Below are positions 19,099 through 28,128 of a stretch of 64,000 nt of DNA, one piece after another (the stretch's first letter is position 1; every line of letters starts with the position of its first letter). The position numbers and the translations under genes are program-made. The notes under the pieces were generated by a model. That model was not told the origin of the DNA, ran no database searches, and saw nothing but the letters and a program-made list of their open reading frames with translations. Location: assembly GCF_020268605.1 (NCBI RefSeq), contig NZ_CP084222.1:1-64000 (forward strand), read 5' to 3'. Origin of the DNA: Arsenophonus apicola (GTDB lineage: Bacteria; Pseudomonadota; Gammaproteobacteria; Enterobacterales; Enterobacteriaceae).

Positions 19099-19473
19099 CT
19101 ATCTAATTACAACTGGTGTAATGATGTGAATAATCAACATAGCTAAATAGGTCAAACCTAATGGCAAAAATTCTGCTTTAAATATACTCAAAGCAATTAC
19201 CAACACAGTTATTGTTATAATAACTTTGACTCCCTCACCAATGGTAAAAAACCATGCAATGTGAATAGGAACATCTTTTTTCACTGCCTTTTGATAACGT
19301 ATTAACAGCATAAACAAAGCATTAGGTAACCAACATGCGAACCCACCCGCAAAAGCAGATAAGCACCATTCTACACTATTCATGTAGAAAGCCATACTCA
19401 GGATTACAAGCGCCATTAACTGAAATAACAACAGTTTTAAAGCAATTTTACCGTTGTAGAGGGATACAGACAT
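19099..19473 (-). CDS. atpI: ATP synthase accessory protein AtpI
   Basis: AtpI is a small membrane protein encoded first in most atp operons. It assists c-ring assembly and possibly Mg2+ handling, and is not a subunit of the finished enzyme. The 124 residues (E. coli 126) form four hydrophobic segments, with CWLPNALFMLL and a C-terminal THIITPVVIR-like end. Two promoter-like sequences lie 50-125 nt upstream. Confidence 0.93.
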   Translation of the reverse strand: MSVSLYNGKIALKLLLFQLMALVILSMAFYMNSVEWCLSAFAGGFACWLPNALFMLLIRYQKAVKKDVPIHIAWFFTIGEGVKVIITITVLVIALSIFKAEFLPLGLTYLAMLIIHIITPVVIR

Positions 19474-19522
19474 GACTCTTATTTTTTCTCCCAGTATTTT
19501 AAATCTTTAATTGCTGAGTGCG

Positions 19523-19597
19523 TATAAAACTGTCTTTGTTCAAGAGTGTCAAGAGACAAAAACCTGCAAATTATACGGCCCCTAAAAATGAATTCAA
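19523..19597 (-). promoter_or_regulatory. Candidate promoters of the atp operon
   Basis: On the minus strand, TTGAAT (19597-19592), a 16-nt spacer and a perfect TATAAT (19575-19570) form a good sigma-70 promoter. A second set, TTGACA (19552-19547), an 18-nt spacer and TTTATA (19528-19523), lies closer to atpI. Both are read by eye; neither start site is confirmed. Confidence 0.6.
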
Positions 19598-19599
19598 TC

Positions 19600-20036
19600 T
19601 ATAAGTAGCGAAAACGTGAACAAATATTTAAATTTTTCGATCCAACACGAAAATAAACAAATTTAAGTCAATTTAATTACTATTATTTAATTATATTAAT
19701 TTTGGAAATATGATCTTTATCACATTTCAATATGGTTATTTATTTACTTAAAAAAAAATCGAATAAAAAAATTGAAAAATCAAAGATAAAAAATTATTTC
19801 TGAAATACTAATTATTTTTTTATTGAAAATAAATAGGAAAAATACATTTAGATATTTTTATGTAACTAATTAATAATGTAAGAATACAATAAATTTATCA
19901 TCTCTTTCAGTTACTAATATGTAACAGAAAAGTTAACATCATTTCTTTTTAAAATTTTAATATAAAAATTACAGTAACATTTAAAAATTTATTTTTTATG
20001 ACCAAAAAATGTCACTTTTTTTGATCAAAAACAATA
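19600..20036. other. AT-rich spacer between rsmG and the atp promoters
   Basis: About 440 nt of very AT-rich sequence with A- and T-runs and no reading frame I can support. An A/T-rich inverted repeat near 20000-20033 (GACCAAAAAA with TTTTTTTGATC) might serve as a weak rsmG terminator. I see nothing else. Confidence 0.5.
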
Positions 20037-20663
20037 TTAATTGAACCCCAACATCACTAAATGTCGCTGTTCATCGAGGCCAGGTACATCCAATGAAATA
20101 ATTTTATTTAGCTTAAAATTAGCTGGAAAAGTTGATATTTCATTTGTGGAAAGTGTTCCTTTAAGTGCATAGAATTGCCCTCCGTTTTGCTTTGGAAGAT
20201 GCTGACACCAAGAAAGCATATCCTGCAATGAAGCAAATGCCCGGCTTATAATGCCATCAAATTTTTCTACCGGTTGGTATTGTTCAACTCGTTTTTGGAT
20301 AGGCTCTATGTTTTTAAGCATCAATTCATGTTGTATTTGTCGTAAAAATCTGACTCGTTTTCCCAAACTATCTAACAGTGTGAAATGAGCATTCGGGCGA
20401 ACAATAGCAAGTGGTATACCCGGTAATCCAGGGCCTGTTCCAACATCAATAAATCGTTTACCAACAAGATATTTATCTACAATTATGCTATCTAAAATAT
20501 GACGAATAATCATTTGTTCAGGTGATCTAACTGAAGTTAAATTATATGTTTTATTCCATTTATTTAATAATTCAATATAGGCAATTAGCTGCTGTATTTG
20601 CTGATTTGTCAAAATAATATCTGTTTTATCTAATAAAGTTTTAAAATAGGTTATTAAGCTCAT
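20037..20663 (-). CDS. rsmG: 16S rRNA (guanine-527-N7)-methyltransferase
   Basis: RsmG (GidB) methylates N7 of G527 in 16S rRNA using SAM; its loss gives low-level streptomycin resistance in E. coli. The SAM-binding region FIDVGTGPGLPGIPLAIVRP and the downstream LLDSLGKRVRFLRQIQHEL are clear. I start at ATG 20663 (208 residues; E. coli 207) because CGGAG is well placed ahead of it. The in-frame GTG at 20672 overlaps the mnmG end. It lies 2 nt after the mnmG stop, forming the usual mnmG-rsmG operon. Confidence 0.95.
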   Translation of the reverse strand: MSLITYFKTLLDKTDIILTNQQIQQLIAYIELLNKWNKTYNLTSVRSPEQMIIRHILDSIIVDKYLVGKRFIDVGTGPGLPGIPLAIVRPNAHFTLLDSLGKRVRFLRQIQHELMLKNIEPIQKRVEQYQPVEKFDGIISRAFASLQDMLSWCQHLPKQNGGQFYALKGTLSTNEISTFPANFKLNKIISLDVPGLDEQRHLVMLGFN

Positions 20664-20664
20664 T

Positions 20665-22554
20665 TTAAGCACTCCGACGTAATAAACCTTGTTTTTTTAA
20701 CCAAACTAATAATATGGATATTGCGGCTGGCGTAATACCTGATATTCGCGACGCTTGACCGATAGAACTAGGTTTATGATCATTGAGCTTGGCAATGACT
20801 TCATTAGAAAGACCAGTAATTTGCGTGTAGTCTAGATTAGTTGGTAATGCAGTATATTCATTACGGAGTTGTCTCTCTATTTCTTCTTGTTGACGAGTAA
20901 TATAACCTTCATACTTTACTTGAATTTCAACTTGATTTGTGACTTGAGGATCATCAATTGCCGGTGAAAAATAGTTTAACGAAGTAAGTAGTTTGTAACT
21001 CATTTCAGGGCGCCGAAGTAAATCTTCGCCATTCGCTTCTTTTGAAAGCGGAACAGTTAACACTTCATTAAGATCACCAATTTTATCTGAATTAGGATGT
21101 AACCAAAGATTACATAGTCGTTGGCGTTCTCGTTCTATTAATTCAACTTTACGACAAAATTTTTGCCAACGGTTTTCATCGATTAAACCAAGTTCGTAGC
21201 CTTTTTCCGTTAAACGAAGATCAGCGTTGTCTTCACGCAGCATAAGACGATATTCTGCTCGTGAAGTAAACATTCTATAGGGTTCTTTAGTACCTAGTGT
21301 ACAAAGATCATCAACTAAAACACCAATGTAGGCTTGATCACGACGAGGGTACCACCCTTCTTGTTCAAAAGCATAACGAGCTGCGTTAAGGCCGGCTAAT
21401 AATCCTTGTGCTGCGGCTTCTTCATAGCCAGTCGTTCCATTAATCTGACCAGCAAAAAATAACCCTTTGATAAATTTACTTTCTAAAGTGGGTTTTAAAT
21501 CTCGAGGATCAAAAAAATCATATTCAATAGCATATCCCGGTCGAATAATACGAGCATTTTCTAGACCTTTCATTGAATGAATAATTTGCATTTGTACATC
21601 AAAAGGTAAGCTAGTAGAAATTCCATTAGGATAAATTTCATTGCTAGATAGACCTTCTGGCTCAAGGAAGATTTGATGTGCAGAACGATCAGCAAATCGC
21701 ATAACTTTATCTTCAATAGAAGGGCAGTAACGGGGACCGATTCCTTCAATAATACCTGCATACATAGGACTACGATCTAAATTATCACGGATCACCTGGT
21801 GAGTTTTTTCATTCGTATAAGTTATGTAGCAAGGTAATTGTTGTGGGTGTTGCTCCGCAGCTCCAATAAAAGAGAAAATAGGTGTAGGATCATCACCAAA
21901 TTGCGGAGCTAATTGGGCAAAATCGATAGTTCTTGCATCTATTCTAGGCGGTGTACCTGTTTTAAGTCGATCTACCCGTAAAGGTAGTTCTCTTAACCTA
22001 TGCGATAGATTAATAGCAGGAGGATCACCTGCTCTGCCTCCACTATAATTTTCTAATCCTATGTGGATCTTACCGTCAAGGAAGGTACCTACTGTTAGTA
22101 CGACAGATTTTGCGTGAAATTTTAATCCCATTTTGGTTATCACGCCAATAATTTGATCGTTTTCTATGATCAAGTCTTCAACAGCTTGTTGAAAGATCAT
22201 TAGATTATTTTGATTTTCTAGAGCACTTCTAATCGCTTGCTTATAAAGTACACGATCAGTTTGAGCTCTTGTTGCTTGCACTGCTGGTCCTTTACTTGCA
22301 TTGAGCGTTCTAAATTGGATCCCCGCTTTATCAGTTGCAATAGCCATAATGCCACCTAAGGCATCAATTTCTTTAACCAGATGTCCTTTACCTATTCCGC
22401 CGATAGCTGGATTGCATGACATTTGACCCAAAGTATCAATGTTATGGGTTAGGAGTAAAGTTTGACGTCCCATACGAGCAGCAGCCATAGCTGCTTCAGT
22501 ACCAGCGTGGCCTCCACCAATAATAATGACGTCAAATAGTTCTGGGTAAAACAT
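20665..22554 (-). CDS. mnmG: tRNA uridine-34 carboxymethylaminomethyl-modification enzyme MnmG
   Basis: MnmG (GidA) is the FAD-binding partner of MnmE in making cmnm5U34 or nm5U34 in tRNAs. The FAD-binding GGGHAGTEAAMAAARMG lies near the N-terminus, and the GidA signature GPRYCPSIEDKVMRF and NGTTGYEEAAAQGLLAG are present. The 629 residues match E. coli exactly. It starts immediately left of oriC, as in E. coli, where its transcription influences initiation. Confidence 0.98.
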   Translation of the reverse strand: MFYPELFDVIIIGGGHAGTEAAMAAARMGRQTLLLTHNIDTLGQMSCNPAIGGIGKGHLVKEIDALGGIMAIATDKAGIQFRTLNASKGPAVQATRAQTDRVLYKQAIRSALENQNNLMIFQQAVEDLIIENDQIIGVITKMGLKFHAKSVVLTVGTFLDGKIHIGLENYSGGRAGDPPAINLSHRLRELPLRVDRLKTGTPPRIDARTIDFAQLAPQFGDDPTPIFSFIGAAEQHPQQLPCYITYTNEKTHQVIRDNLDRSPMYAGIIEGIGPRYCPSIEDKVMRFADRSAHQIFLEPEGLSSNEIYPNGISTSLPFDVQMQIIHSMKGLENARIIRPGYAIEYDFFDPRDLKPTLESKFIKGLFFAGQINGTTGYEEAAAQGLLAGLNAARYAFEQEGWYPRRDQAYIGVLVDDLCTLGTKEPYRMFTSRAEYRLMLREDNADLRLTEKGYELGLIDENRWQKFCRKVELIERERQRLCNLWLHPNSDKIGDLNEVLTVPLSKEANGEDLLRRPEMSYKLLTSLNYFSPAIDDPQVTNQVEIQVKYEGYITRQQEEIERQLRNEYTALPTNLDYTQITGLSNEVIAKLNDHKPSSIGQASRISGITPAAISILLVWLKKQGLLRRSA

Positions 22555-22591
22555 GTATGAACCTTAGTGTTAAAAATGTCTTGGGGGATGA

Positions 22592-22619
22592 ATTTTACTC
22601 GAGTTTTGCAAAGAGGCAA
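22592..22619 (-). promoter_or_regulatory. Candidate mnmG promoter
   Basis: On the minus strand, TTGCCT (22619-22614), a 16-nt spacer and TAAAAT (22597-22592) lie about 38 nt ahead of the mnmG ATG, at the left edge of oriC. This matches the placement of the E. coli gidA promoter. Confidence 0.5.
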
Positions 22620-22620
22620 G

Positions 22621-22895
22621 TTATATGATCCTTGCTTAATATAAATAAGATCTTTTTATTTAAAGATCTCTTTATTAGATCTTTTATTAGGATCACGATC
22701 TTCTGTGGATAAACGTAAATAGCCTAAGAAGATCATTATGTTATTTATGATCTTTAGCTGTGAATGATAGGTGATCCTATGCCGTATAAGCTGGGATTAA
22801 TATAGCTAGTTATACACAGGCATTACTGGCATTCAAGCTTATACTCTGGATAACTACGGGTTATTCCCTACTTTTTCGCAAAGTTATCCACATTT
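22621..22895. other. oriC: Chromosomal replication origin oriC
   Basis: This 275-nt segment between mnmG and mioC matches E. coli oriC in layout. Three tandem AT-rich 13-mers, each starting GATC, lie at 22649-22661, 22665-22677 and 22678-22690. DnaA boxes follow: R1 TGTGGATAA (22704-22712), R2 TTATACACA (22810-22818), R3 TCTGGATAA (22845-22853) and R4 TTATCCACA (22884-22892). Nine GATC sites cluster at 22627-22776 for Dam and SeqA control. Segments such as GCTGTGAATGATAGGTGATC resemble the E. coli Fis region. Identification rests on position and motif order. Confidence 0.96.
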
Positions 22896-22905
22896 TGTTT
22901 AAGTT

Positions 22906-23361
22906 TTATTTATTCAAATCTGTAATATTATTTTTCCACTTTTCGATCCAAATTTCTGCGGCTTCTTCCGGCACGTCATATTCTAGAATATCAATCTCTA
23001 ATAGTTCACCTACGCGTTTTGCATGATGATCCTTTAGTAGTAGATCTAATATATGGATGGCTCCACAAAAAGTATCATATTCCTTGCTGCCTATTCCAAT
23101 CGCACCATAATTAATCTGGCTAAGATCTGGTTTTTCTTCGCTGATCTCTTTTGCTAGAGGTTGTATATTTTCAGGTAGTTCACCTGCTCCATGGGTAGAG
23201 CATACTATTAACCAAATACCTTTTATTGGTAGCTCTTTTAAGGATGGACCGTATGTTATTTCAGTGTCGAAACCATATTTTTCCAATATTTCAGCGACAT
23301 GCTCAGCAACATATTCGGCGCTGCCCATAGTGCTACCTGTTATCAACGTTACTTTTGTCAT
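22906..23361 (-). CDS. mioC: Flavodoxin-like protein MioC
   Basis: MioC is an FMN-binding flavodoxin-like protein reported to support biotin synthase electron transfer. The phosphate-binding loop SGST-type reads ITGSTMGSAEYVAEHVAE, and the second FMN loop is CSTHGAGELPENIQP, then GIGSKEYDTFCGA. I start at ATG 23361 (MTKVTLITGS) with TGAGG upstream; a longer frame begins four codons earlier. The 151 residues compare with 147 in E. coli. It abuts oriC and would be transcribed into it. Confidence 0.94.
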   Translation of the reverse strand: MTKVTLITGSTMGSAEYVAEHVAEILEKYGFDTEITYGPSLKELPIKGIWLIVCSTHGAGELPENIQPLAKEISEEKPDLSQINYGAIGIGSKEYDTFCGAIHILDLLLKDHHAKRVGELLEIDILEYDVPEEAAEIWIEKWKNNITDLNK

Positions 23362-23421
23362 TATGAACCTCATTTTTTAAAACAATAGCTATTGTATGCT
23401 GTGAATGAGCTGGGATCTACC

Positions 23422-23430
23422 TGTGGATAA
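23422..23430 (-). promoter_or_regulatory. DnaA box upstream of mioC
   Basis: TGTGGATAA on the plus strand is a consensus DnaA box (TTATCCACA on the minus strand), about 60 nt upstream of mioC. In E. coli a DnaA box in the same place lets DnaA repress mioC. Confidence 0.75.
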
Positions 23431-23447
23431 TATGGTTATTATATTTT

Positions 23448-23909
23448 TTATGGATTGATAGTACGCATTATTGGATTTTGTAAAGAGATCAAAGTTTCAG
23501 TAGATTGGATCTCATCTATTGTCTGTATCTTATTAATAAGAACGTCTTGTAACTCATCAATGGATCGACACATTACCTTAATAAATATACTATATTGTCC
23601 GGTTGTGTAGTAGACTTCGACCACTTCGTCTAATTCATCAAGTTTTTTCAGGGCCGTATGGTAATCTTTTGCGCTTTTCAAAATAATGCCAATAAAGCAA
23701 CAGACATCAAAACCTAATTGCTTAACACTAATATCTACCCGCGTTCCTACAATAATCCCTGCTTGTTTCATTTTTTCGACTCGGACATGTATCGTACCAG
23801 GACTTACCGCAAATTTTTTAGCCATTTCAGCGTAAGGGATCCGTGCATTTCTCATTAGTTCATTAAGTATGTCACGATCCAGATTATCGATCTGATAATT
23901 TTCAGCCAT
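23448..23909 (-). CDS. asnC: Transcriptional regulator AsnC (Lrp/AsnC family)
   Basis: AsnC activates asnA and responds to asparagine. The N-terminal winged helix-turn-helix (residues about 8-55, LDRDILNELMRNARIPYAEM) is followed by the C-terminal ligand-binding RAM domain. The 153 residues match E. coli (152). It is divergent from asnA, with a 162-nt gap likely to hold the AsnC-controlled promoter. Confidence 0.96.
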   Translation of the reverse strand: MAENYQIDNLDRDILNELMRNARIPYAEMAKKFAVSPGTIHVRVEKMKQAGIIVGTRVDISVKQLGFDVCCFIGIILKSAKDYHTALKKLDELDEVVEVYYTTGQYSIFIKVMCRSIDELQDVLINKIQTIDEIQSTETLISLQNPIMRTINP

Positions 23910-24071
23910 TTTAAAACACCATTTTTAACGATTATCTATTTTTAAAGGATATATTTTAAATATTATAAATCATAATGACTTTTTTTTATTAAGTATATTG
24001 AATTTATAGCCTGATTTATTGCTTAATCTGTATAACAAAGCAAATAATGCTACAGATTATGGGGTAAGAAA

Positions 24072-25064
24072 ATGGAAAAGTCATTCATCGAAAAACAACA
24101 ACAAATTAGTTTTGTTAAATCATATTTTTCACGTTTATTAGAAAAAGAGTTAGCTTTAATTGAAGTTCAAGCACCTATCTTAAGTCGTCTCGGTGATGGG
24201 GTTCAGGATAACCTTTCTGGTCGTGAAAAAGCAGTGCAAGTTAAAGTAAAATCGATGCCAGATTCTGTTTTTGAAGTTGTACACTCATTGGCTAAATGGA
24301 AACGTAAGACGTTAGGTCGTTTTGATTTTAAACCTGGACAAGGGCTTTATACCCATATGAAAGCATTGCGTCCAGATGAAGATCGTCTGACACCGATTCA
24401 TTCTGTATTTGTAGATCAGTGGGATTGGGAAAAAGTAATGCTTAAAGATGAGCGCTCTCTTGATTATTTAAAACAGACGGTAATGAAAATTTATCAAGCA
24501 ATCAAGGAAACAGAAAAAGCAGTTAGCACAGAATTTGATTTAGATCCGTTCTTACCTGAGCAAATTCATTTTATTCATAGTGAAGAACTATTACAACGCT
24601 ATCCTGATCTTGATGCTAAAGGAAGAGAACGTGAAATAGCTAAAGAATTAGGTGCAGTTTTTCTTATTGGTATTGGTGGCAAATTATCGCATGGCCTTGC
24701 TCACGATGTACGTGCTCCTGATTATGATGATTGGACAACACCTAACGGTGAGGGTTATGCCGGTTTAAATGGTGATATTATTGTTTGGAACCCTATTTTA
24801 CAGGATGCATTTGAAATTTCTTCAATGGGGATCCGTGTTGATACAGATGCGCTTACATACCAATTAGCAATCACAGGTGATGAAGATAGAATGTCTTTTG
24901 AATGGCATCAAGCATTGATAAAAGGTCAAATGCCACAAACAATAGGTGGCGGTATTGGACAATCTCGTTTAGTAATGTTATTACTGCAGAAAAAGCATAT
25001 TGGGCAAGTTCAATGTAGTGTATGGTCACCGGAAAGTCATGCAGTTATTGCGGATATGCTGTAA
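24072..25064 (+). CDS. asnA: Aspartate-ammonia ligase (asparagine synthetase A)
   Basis: AsnA makes asparagine from aspartate, ammonia and ATP. It is an aminoacyl-tRNA-synthetase-like fold, with QISFVKSYFSRLLEKELALIEVQAPIL at the N-terminus and class II motifs including GGGIGQSRLVMLLLQK near the C-terminus. The 330 residues equal E. coli. It is divergent from asnC. Its TAA (25062-25064) directly abuts the stop of the convergent viaA. Confidence 0.97.
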   Translation: MEKSFIEKQQQISFVKSYFSRLLEKELALIEVQAPILSRLGDGVQDNLSGREKAVQVKVKSMPDSVFEVVHSLAKWKRKTLGRFDFKPGQGLYTHMKALRPDEDRLTPIHSVFVDQWDWEKVMLKDERSLDYLKQTVMKIYQAIKETEKAVSTEFDLDPFLPEQIHFIHSEELLQRYPDLDAKGREREIAKELGAVFLIGIGGKLSHGLAHDVRAPDYDDWTTPNGEGYAGLNGDIIVWNPILQDAFEISSMGIRVDTDALTYQLAITGDEDRMSFEWHQALIKGQMPQTIGGGIGQSRLVMLLLQKKHIGQVQCSVWSPESHAVIADML

Positions 25065-26513
25065 TTATTTCCAATAGCGTGTTAATCGACTTTTTAGCCC
25101 GGTATCAAAATGCCAGATGTAATCGAAAATGTTTAGGATACCGGGTTTTCCATATTTAGATAATGTAACAGCATGAAAATGTTGTTGATTAGCTTGTTGA
25201 ATTTTTATTTTTTTTACTAAATTATCAGGTAGTCGTTGAGCAATAAAATCTGAAATTACAACGACATCTGTATCTTTCCATTGCCGTTGTTGCATTTTTT
25301 CTACGCATTTGTTTAAACAAGCAGCTAAATCGGTTCCTCCACTAAATGTTTGATTAAAAAATTGTATTAATTGCTCTAATCCATCATTGTTTAATAAATC
25401 GTAATGAATAACTTCCATGGAAAATAGAATAATGTGACACTGACGGTTGTCACGCATGGCTATTTTCATTAAAGCAAGACAAAAAGCTTTAGCACAATGC
25501 TCATTAAATTTTCCCATTGAACCTGAAGTGTCAATACATACAATGAATGGCCCTTTTAGTTGTTGCTTTTCTTCATGCTTGATAGATGGATGTAATATCT
25601 TGCGTTGCTGCCAATTATCGCCTTGTAACCGGTATGTAAGTAACTGTTTTTCGACTAATTTGCGATAAAATTCAAATTCAAGTTCTTCTAATCCAAGCAT
25701 AGCTAATTCACTGGGTAAAAGACGTAAAATATCATTACCGTGATTTATACCACTAATTTGCTCTGGTATTTGGTCAGGTATTTTTTCCAATAAGATTTTT
25801 GACTCTATTATTTGCTGCTTTTTTTGTTGAGATTTCAACGGATTACTTCTACCTAAAAGTTCGGCTAATTTTTCTAATTCAGCTTGTTGTTGTAAAAAAT
25901 GACTATACTGAATTAACAATTGAATATTATTAGAAGATTGCGTTAAAACTCCTTTATTAATATCCCATAATTTACCAGCAGACTGATTATCTTGATTAAA
26001 AATTTCTGTCAAATTTCCGGTTAATTTCAATCGTTGCTCTAATTCAGCCAATAATTGTTCTTTTTCCTGCTCTAATAACAGTTTATTAAAAGTTGTCACT
26101 TCAATAATAAGGTTAAGACGCCAGCGTTGAATAAATAGCGATTGTCCAGCGGGATCATGAGATATTCTTTCCTGTAAATAATTGGCTTCTTGCACAAAAG
26201 TAGAGTCTATGTCCGTTAGTTTATTAATAGTTACCGGAAGATTGCCAAAAAACTTTATTGCATCAATAGCTAAATTTTGCTGATAAAGTGTAAATTCTTC
26301 GGTTAATTTAATTGGTAACAGGGTCTCTTGTAATTGACGATATAAATTTTTTTTCCATGCTAAAAGATCTTTTAATAATACAGGCTTAAGATTAGGATAC
26401 TTTTCGAAAAAAAGGACTAATTGAGGTGTGGCAAGCAATGTTAAAACAATTTCTTCTATTAGCTCCATTTCATTAATGGAGAGTAACATATCAATCGTTG
26501 TGATATTTAACAT
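25065..26513 (-). CDS. viaA: RavA-stimulating VWA protein ViaA
   Basis: ViaA is the von Willebrand factor A partner of the MoxR ATPase RavA. In E. coli the pair interacts with respiratory complexes and affects aminoglycoside sensitivity. The N-terminal two thirds is helical and Gln/Leu-rich. The VWA domain carries the MIDAS motif DTSGSMG at residues 328-334, then a conserved T in FSGGTDLA and DVVVISDF. The 482 residues match E. coli (483). It follows ravA by 3 nt. Kup, next to the pair in E. coli, is absent here. Confidence 0.93.
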   Translation of the reverse strand: MLNITTIDMLLSINEMELIEEIVLTLLATPQLVLFFEKYPNLKPVLLKDLLAWKKNLYRQLQETLLPIKLTEEFTLYQQNLAIDAIKFFGNLPVTINKLTDIDSTFVQEANYLQERISHDPAGQSLFIQRWRLNLIIEVTTFNKLLLEQEKEQLLAELEQRLKLTGNLTEIFNQDNQSAGKLWDINKGVLTQSSNNIQLLIQYSHFLQQQAELEKLAELLGRSNPLKSQQKKQQIIESKILLEKIPDQIPEQISGINHGNDILRLLPSELAMLGLEELEFEFYRKLVEKQLLTYRLQGDNWQQRKILHPSIKHEEKQQLKGPFIVCIDTSGSMGKFNEHCAKAFCLALMKIAMRDNRQCHIILFSMEVIHYDLLNNDGLEQLIQFFNQTFSGGTDLAACLNKCVEKMQQRQWKDTDVVVISDFIAQRLPDNLVKKIKIQQANQQHFHAVTLSKYGKPGILNIFDYIWHFDTGLKSRLTRYWK

Positions 26514-26516
26514 AGA

Positions 26517-28013
26517 TTATTTGCTCATCATCTGCGTTCTTAATTGAGATAATTTTTCTGTTAGAGTTAAAAAGCTTTGCTCAATAGTTGCTAGCCAATG
26601 ATTTTCAATAAAAAAACAAGGTTGATGATGACTAAATAAAGATTTTTGTTGTTGAATTAAATAATTAAGTTGTTCGAGCTTTTCCAGCCATTTTTTATCT
26701 AATTTATTTTCATCTATTTTTTCGTTTAAATAAAGTGTTGATGATTTTCTACTTGCATCCAGCACTTGCAATTGATTTTTGCTATTAACTTGCGCTGAAA
26801 TTAATTGAGGATAACCAATACCATTAAGTCGAGTAGAAATTTTTCCTTTATTTAATGTATCGTTGATTGAATTTTTATCTAATGTAATTGAAATAACTTT
26901 TATATTATGTAAAACAAGCGGGGTATGTAAAAATAATGTTATGTTTTTTTCATTAATTTGCTTGGATACAGAATAATGTGGAATGCGATTGAATAGACGA
27001 TTTTCTTTCTTTAATTTAAAAGCGGTTTTATTATTATTAATTTGGGTTGATTGCTGCCATTCATTATGAAGATCATCTATTTTCTTAGTGATAGCTTGTT
27101 GTTGCCAACCTTCTTCTATTAATAACGTAGTAATTAATTGTGTTAATAGCTGTAAGGATTGCAAATCATGCCAAAGGCAATCTTTAAATAAAATAATATC
27201 TAAAGGTGATATTGCATCTCGCCCATTAAAAAAAGCACTAGCTTGAAGTAAATGGATAGCTTTTTTCCAACGACGATCAGAAATATAAGGTGATGGAACT
27301 AAATTATCAATTTGTTGCCTTAATTGATAAATTATTTCAAAGCAATTATCCGGTAGTTTTATTTGGCTAATTTCTACTTGCCACTCTTCGTATTCTTCAT
27401 TACTTATTTGAAGTTGTTTGGGAACAATATTTACACTCTCTTCTTTTTGGCTATTTAATAATGCCCTAAAGTTCTGTTTTTTATGAACTTTATTTAGACA
27501 TAAACGAATAAGCATACGATCATATAAAGCTTCAAGACTACTATCTGATTCTGGCAGTTCATTAGAAGCGGTGATAAGTAATCGCATTGGAATACTTTCT
27601 TCTTGAAAGCCATTTCTAAATTTTTTTTCGTTAATTGCCGTTAACAGCGTATTTAATATAGCAGGGCCGGCTTTCCAGATCTCGTCAAGGAAGATAATTT
27701 CGGCATTAGGTAAATAGCCTGTCGTTAAACGCTGATAACGTCCTTCTTCTTTTAATGCTTGAATAGAAAGTGGGCCGAAAATTTCTTCTGGCGTTGAAAA
27801 ACGAGTCATTAGATATTCAAATGAATTAACTGTTTTAAAGGCTTGTTTTATCCGCCTGGCTATCATACTTTTAGCAATACCAGGTGGACCTAGTAGAAAA
27901 ACACTTTCTCCCGATAATGCGGCTAATAAACAAAGGCGAATAGTATGCTGCCGTTCATATAAACCAGTTTCTAGGTAGTTGCTCAATTGAGCGATGCGTT
28001 CAGCTAATTGCAT
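26517..28013 (-). CDS. ravA: Regulatory ATPase RavA (MoxR AAA+ family)
   Basis: RavA is a hexameric AAA+ ATPase that works with ViaA and, in E. coli, binds lysine decarboxylase LdcI. Walker A GPPGIAKS is at residues 42-49, and Walker B reads IIFLDEIW. A C-terminal discontinuous domain follows. The 498 residues match E. coli. AGGAG precedes ATG 28013. It heads the ravA-viaA operon. Whether an LdcI partner exists cannot be seen here. Confidence 0.94.
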   Translation of the reverse strand: MQLAERIAQLSNYLETGLYERQHTIRLCLLAALSGESVFLLGPPGIAKSMIARRIKQAFKTVNSFEYLMTRFSTPEEIFGPLSIQALKEEGRYQRLTTGYLPNAEIIFLDEIWKAGPAILNTLLTAINEKKFRNGFQEESIPMRLLITASNELPESDSSLEALYDRMLIRLCLNKVHKKQNFRALLNSQKEESVNIVPKQLQISNEEYEEWQVEISQIKLPDNCFEIIYQLRQQIDNLVPSPYISDRRWKKAIHLLQASAFFNGRDAISPLDIILFKDCLWHDLQSLQLLTQLITTLLIEEGWQQQAITKKIDDLHNEWQQSTQINNNKTAFKLKKENRLFNRIPHYSVSKQINEKNITLFLHTPLVLHNIKVISITLDKNSINDTLNKGKISTRLNGIGYPQLISAQVNSKNQLQVLDASRKSSTLYLNEKIDENKLDKKWLEKLEQLNYLIQQQKSLFSHHQPCFFIENHWLATIEQSFLTLTEKLSQLRTQMMSK

Positions 28014-28076
28014 ATACTCTTCTCCTGTCTAAAAAAATTATTGCAAATTAATTTATTGAATTTTAGTAAATTCATT

Positions 28077-28108
28077 AAAAAAAAATAAACCTAATTTATT
28101 TTAGGTTT
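28077..28108 (-). terminator. Rho-independent terminator after the MdtD-like gene
   Basis: The stem AAACCTAA (28087-28094) pairs with TTAGGTTT (28101-28108). On the minus strand it is followed by a long T-run (nine consecutive A on the plus strand at 28077-28085). It lies about 20 nt beyond the transporter stop. Confidence 0.8.
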
Positions 28109-28128
28109 GTTCTATTTACGCGAAATAT

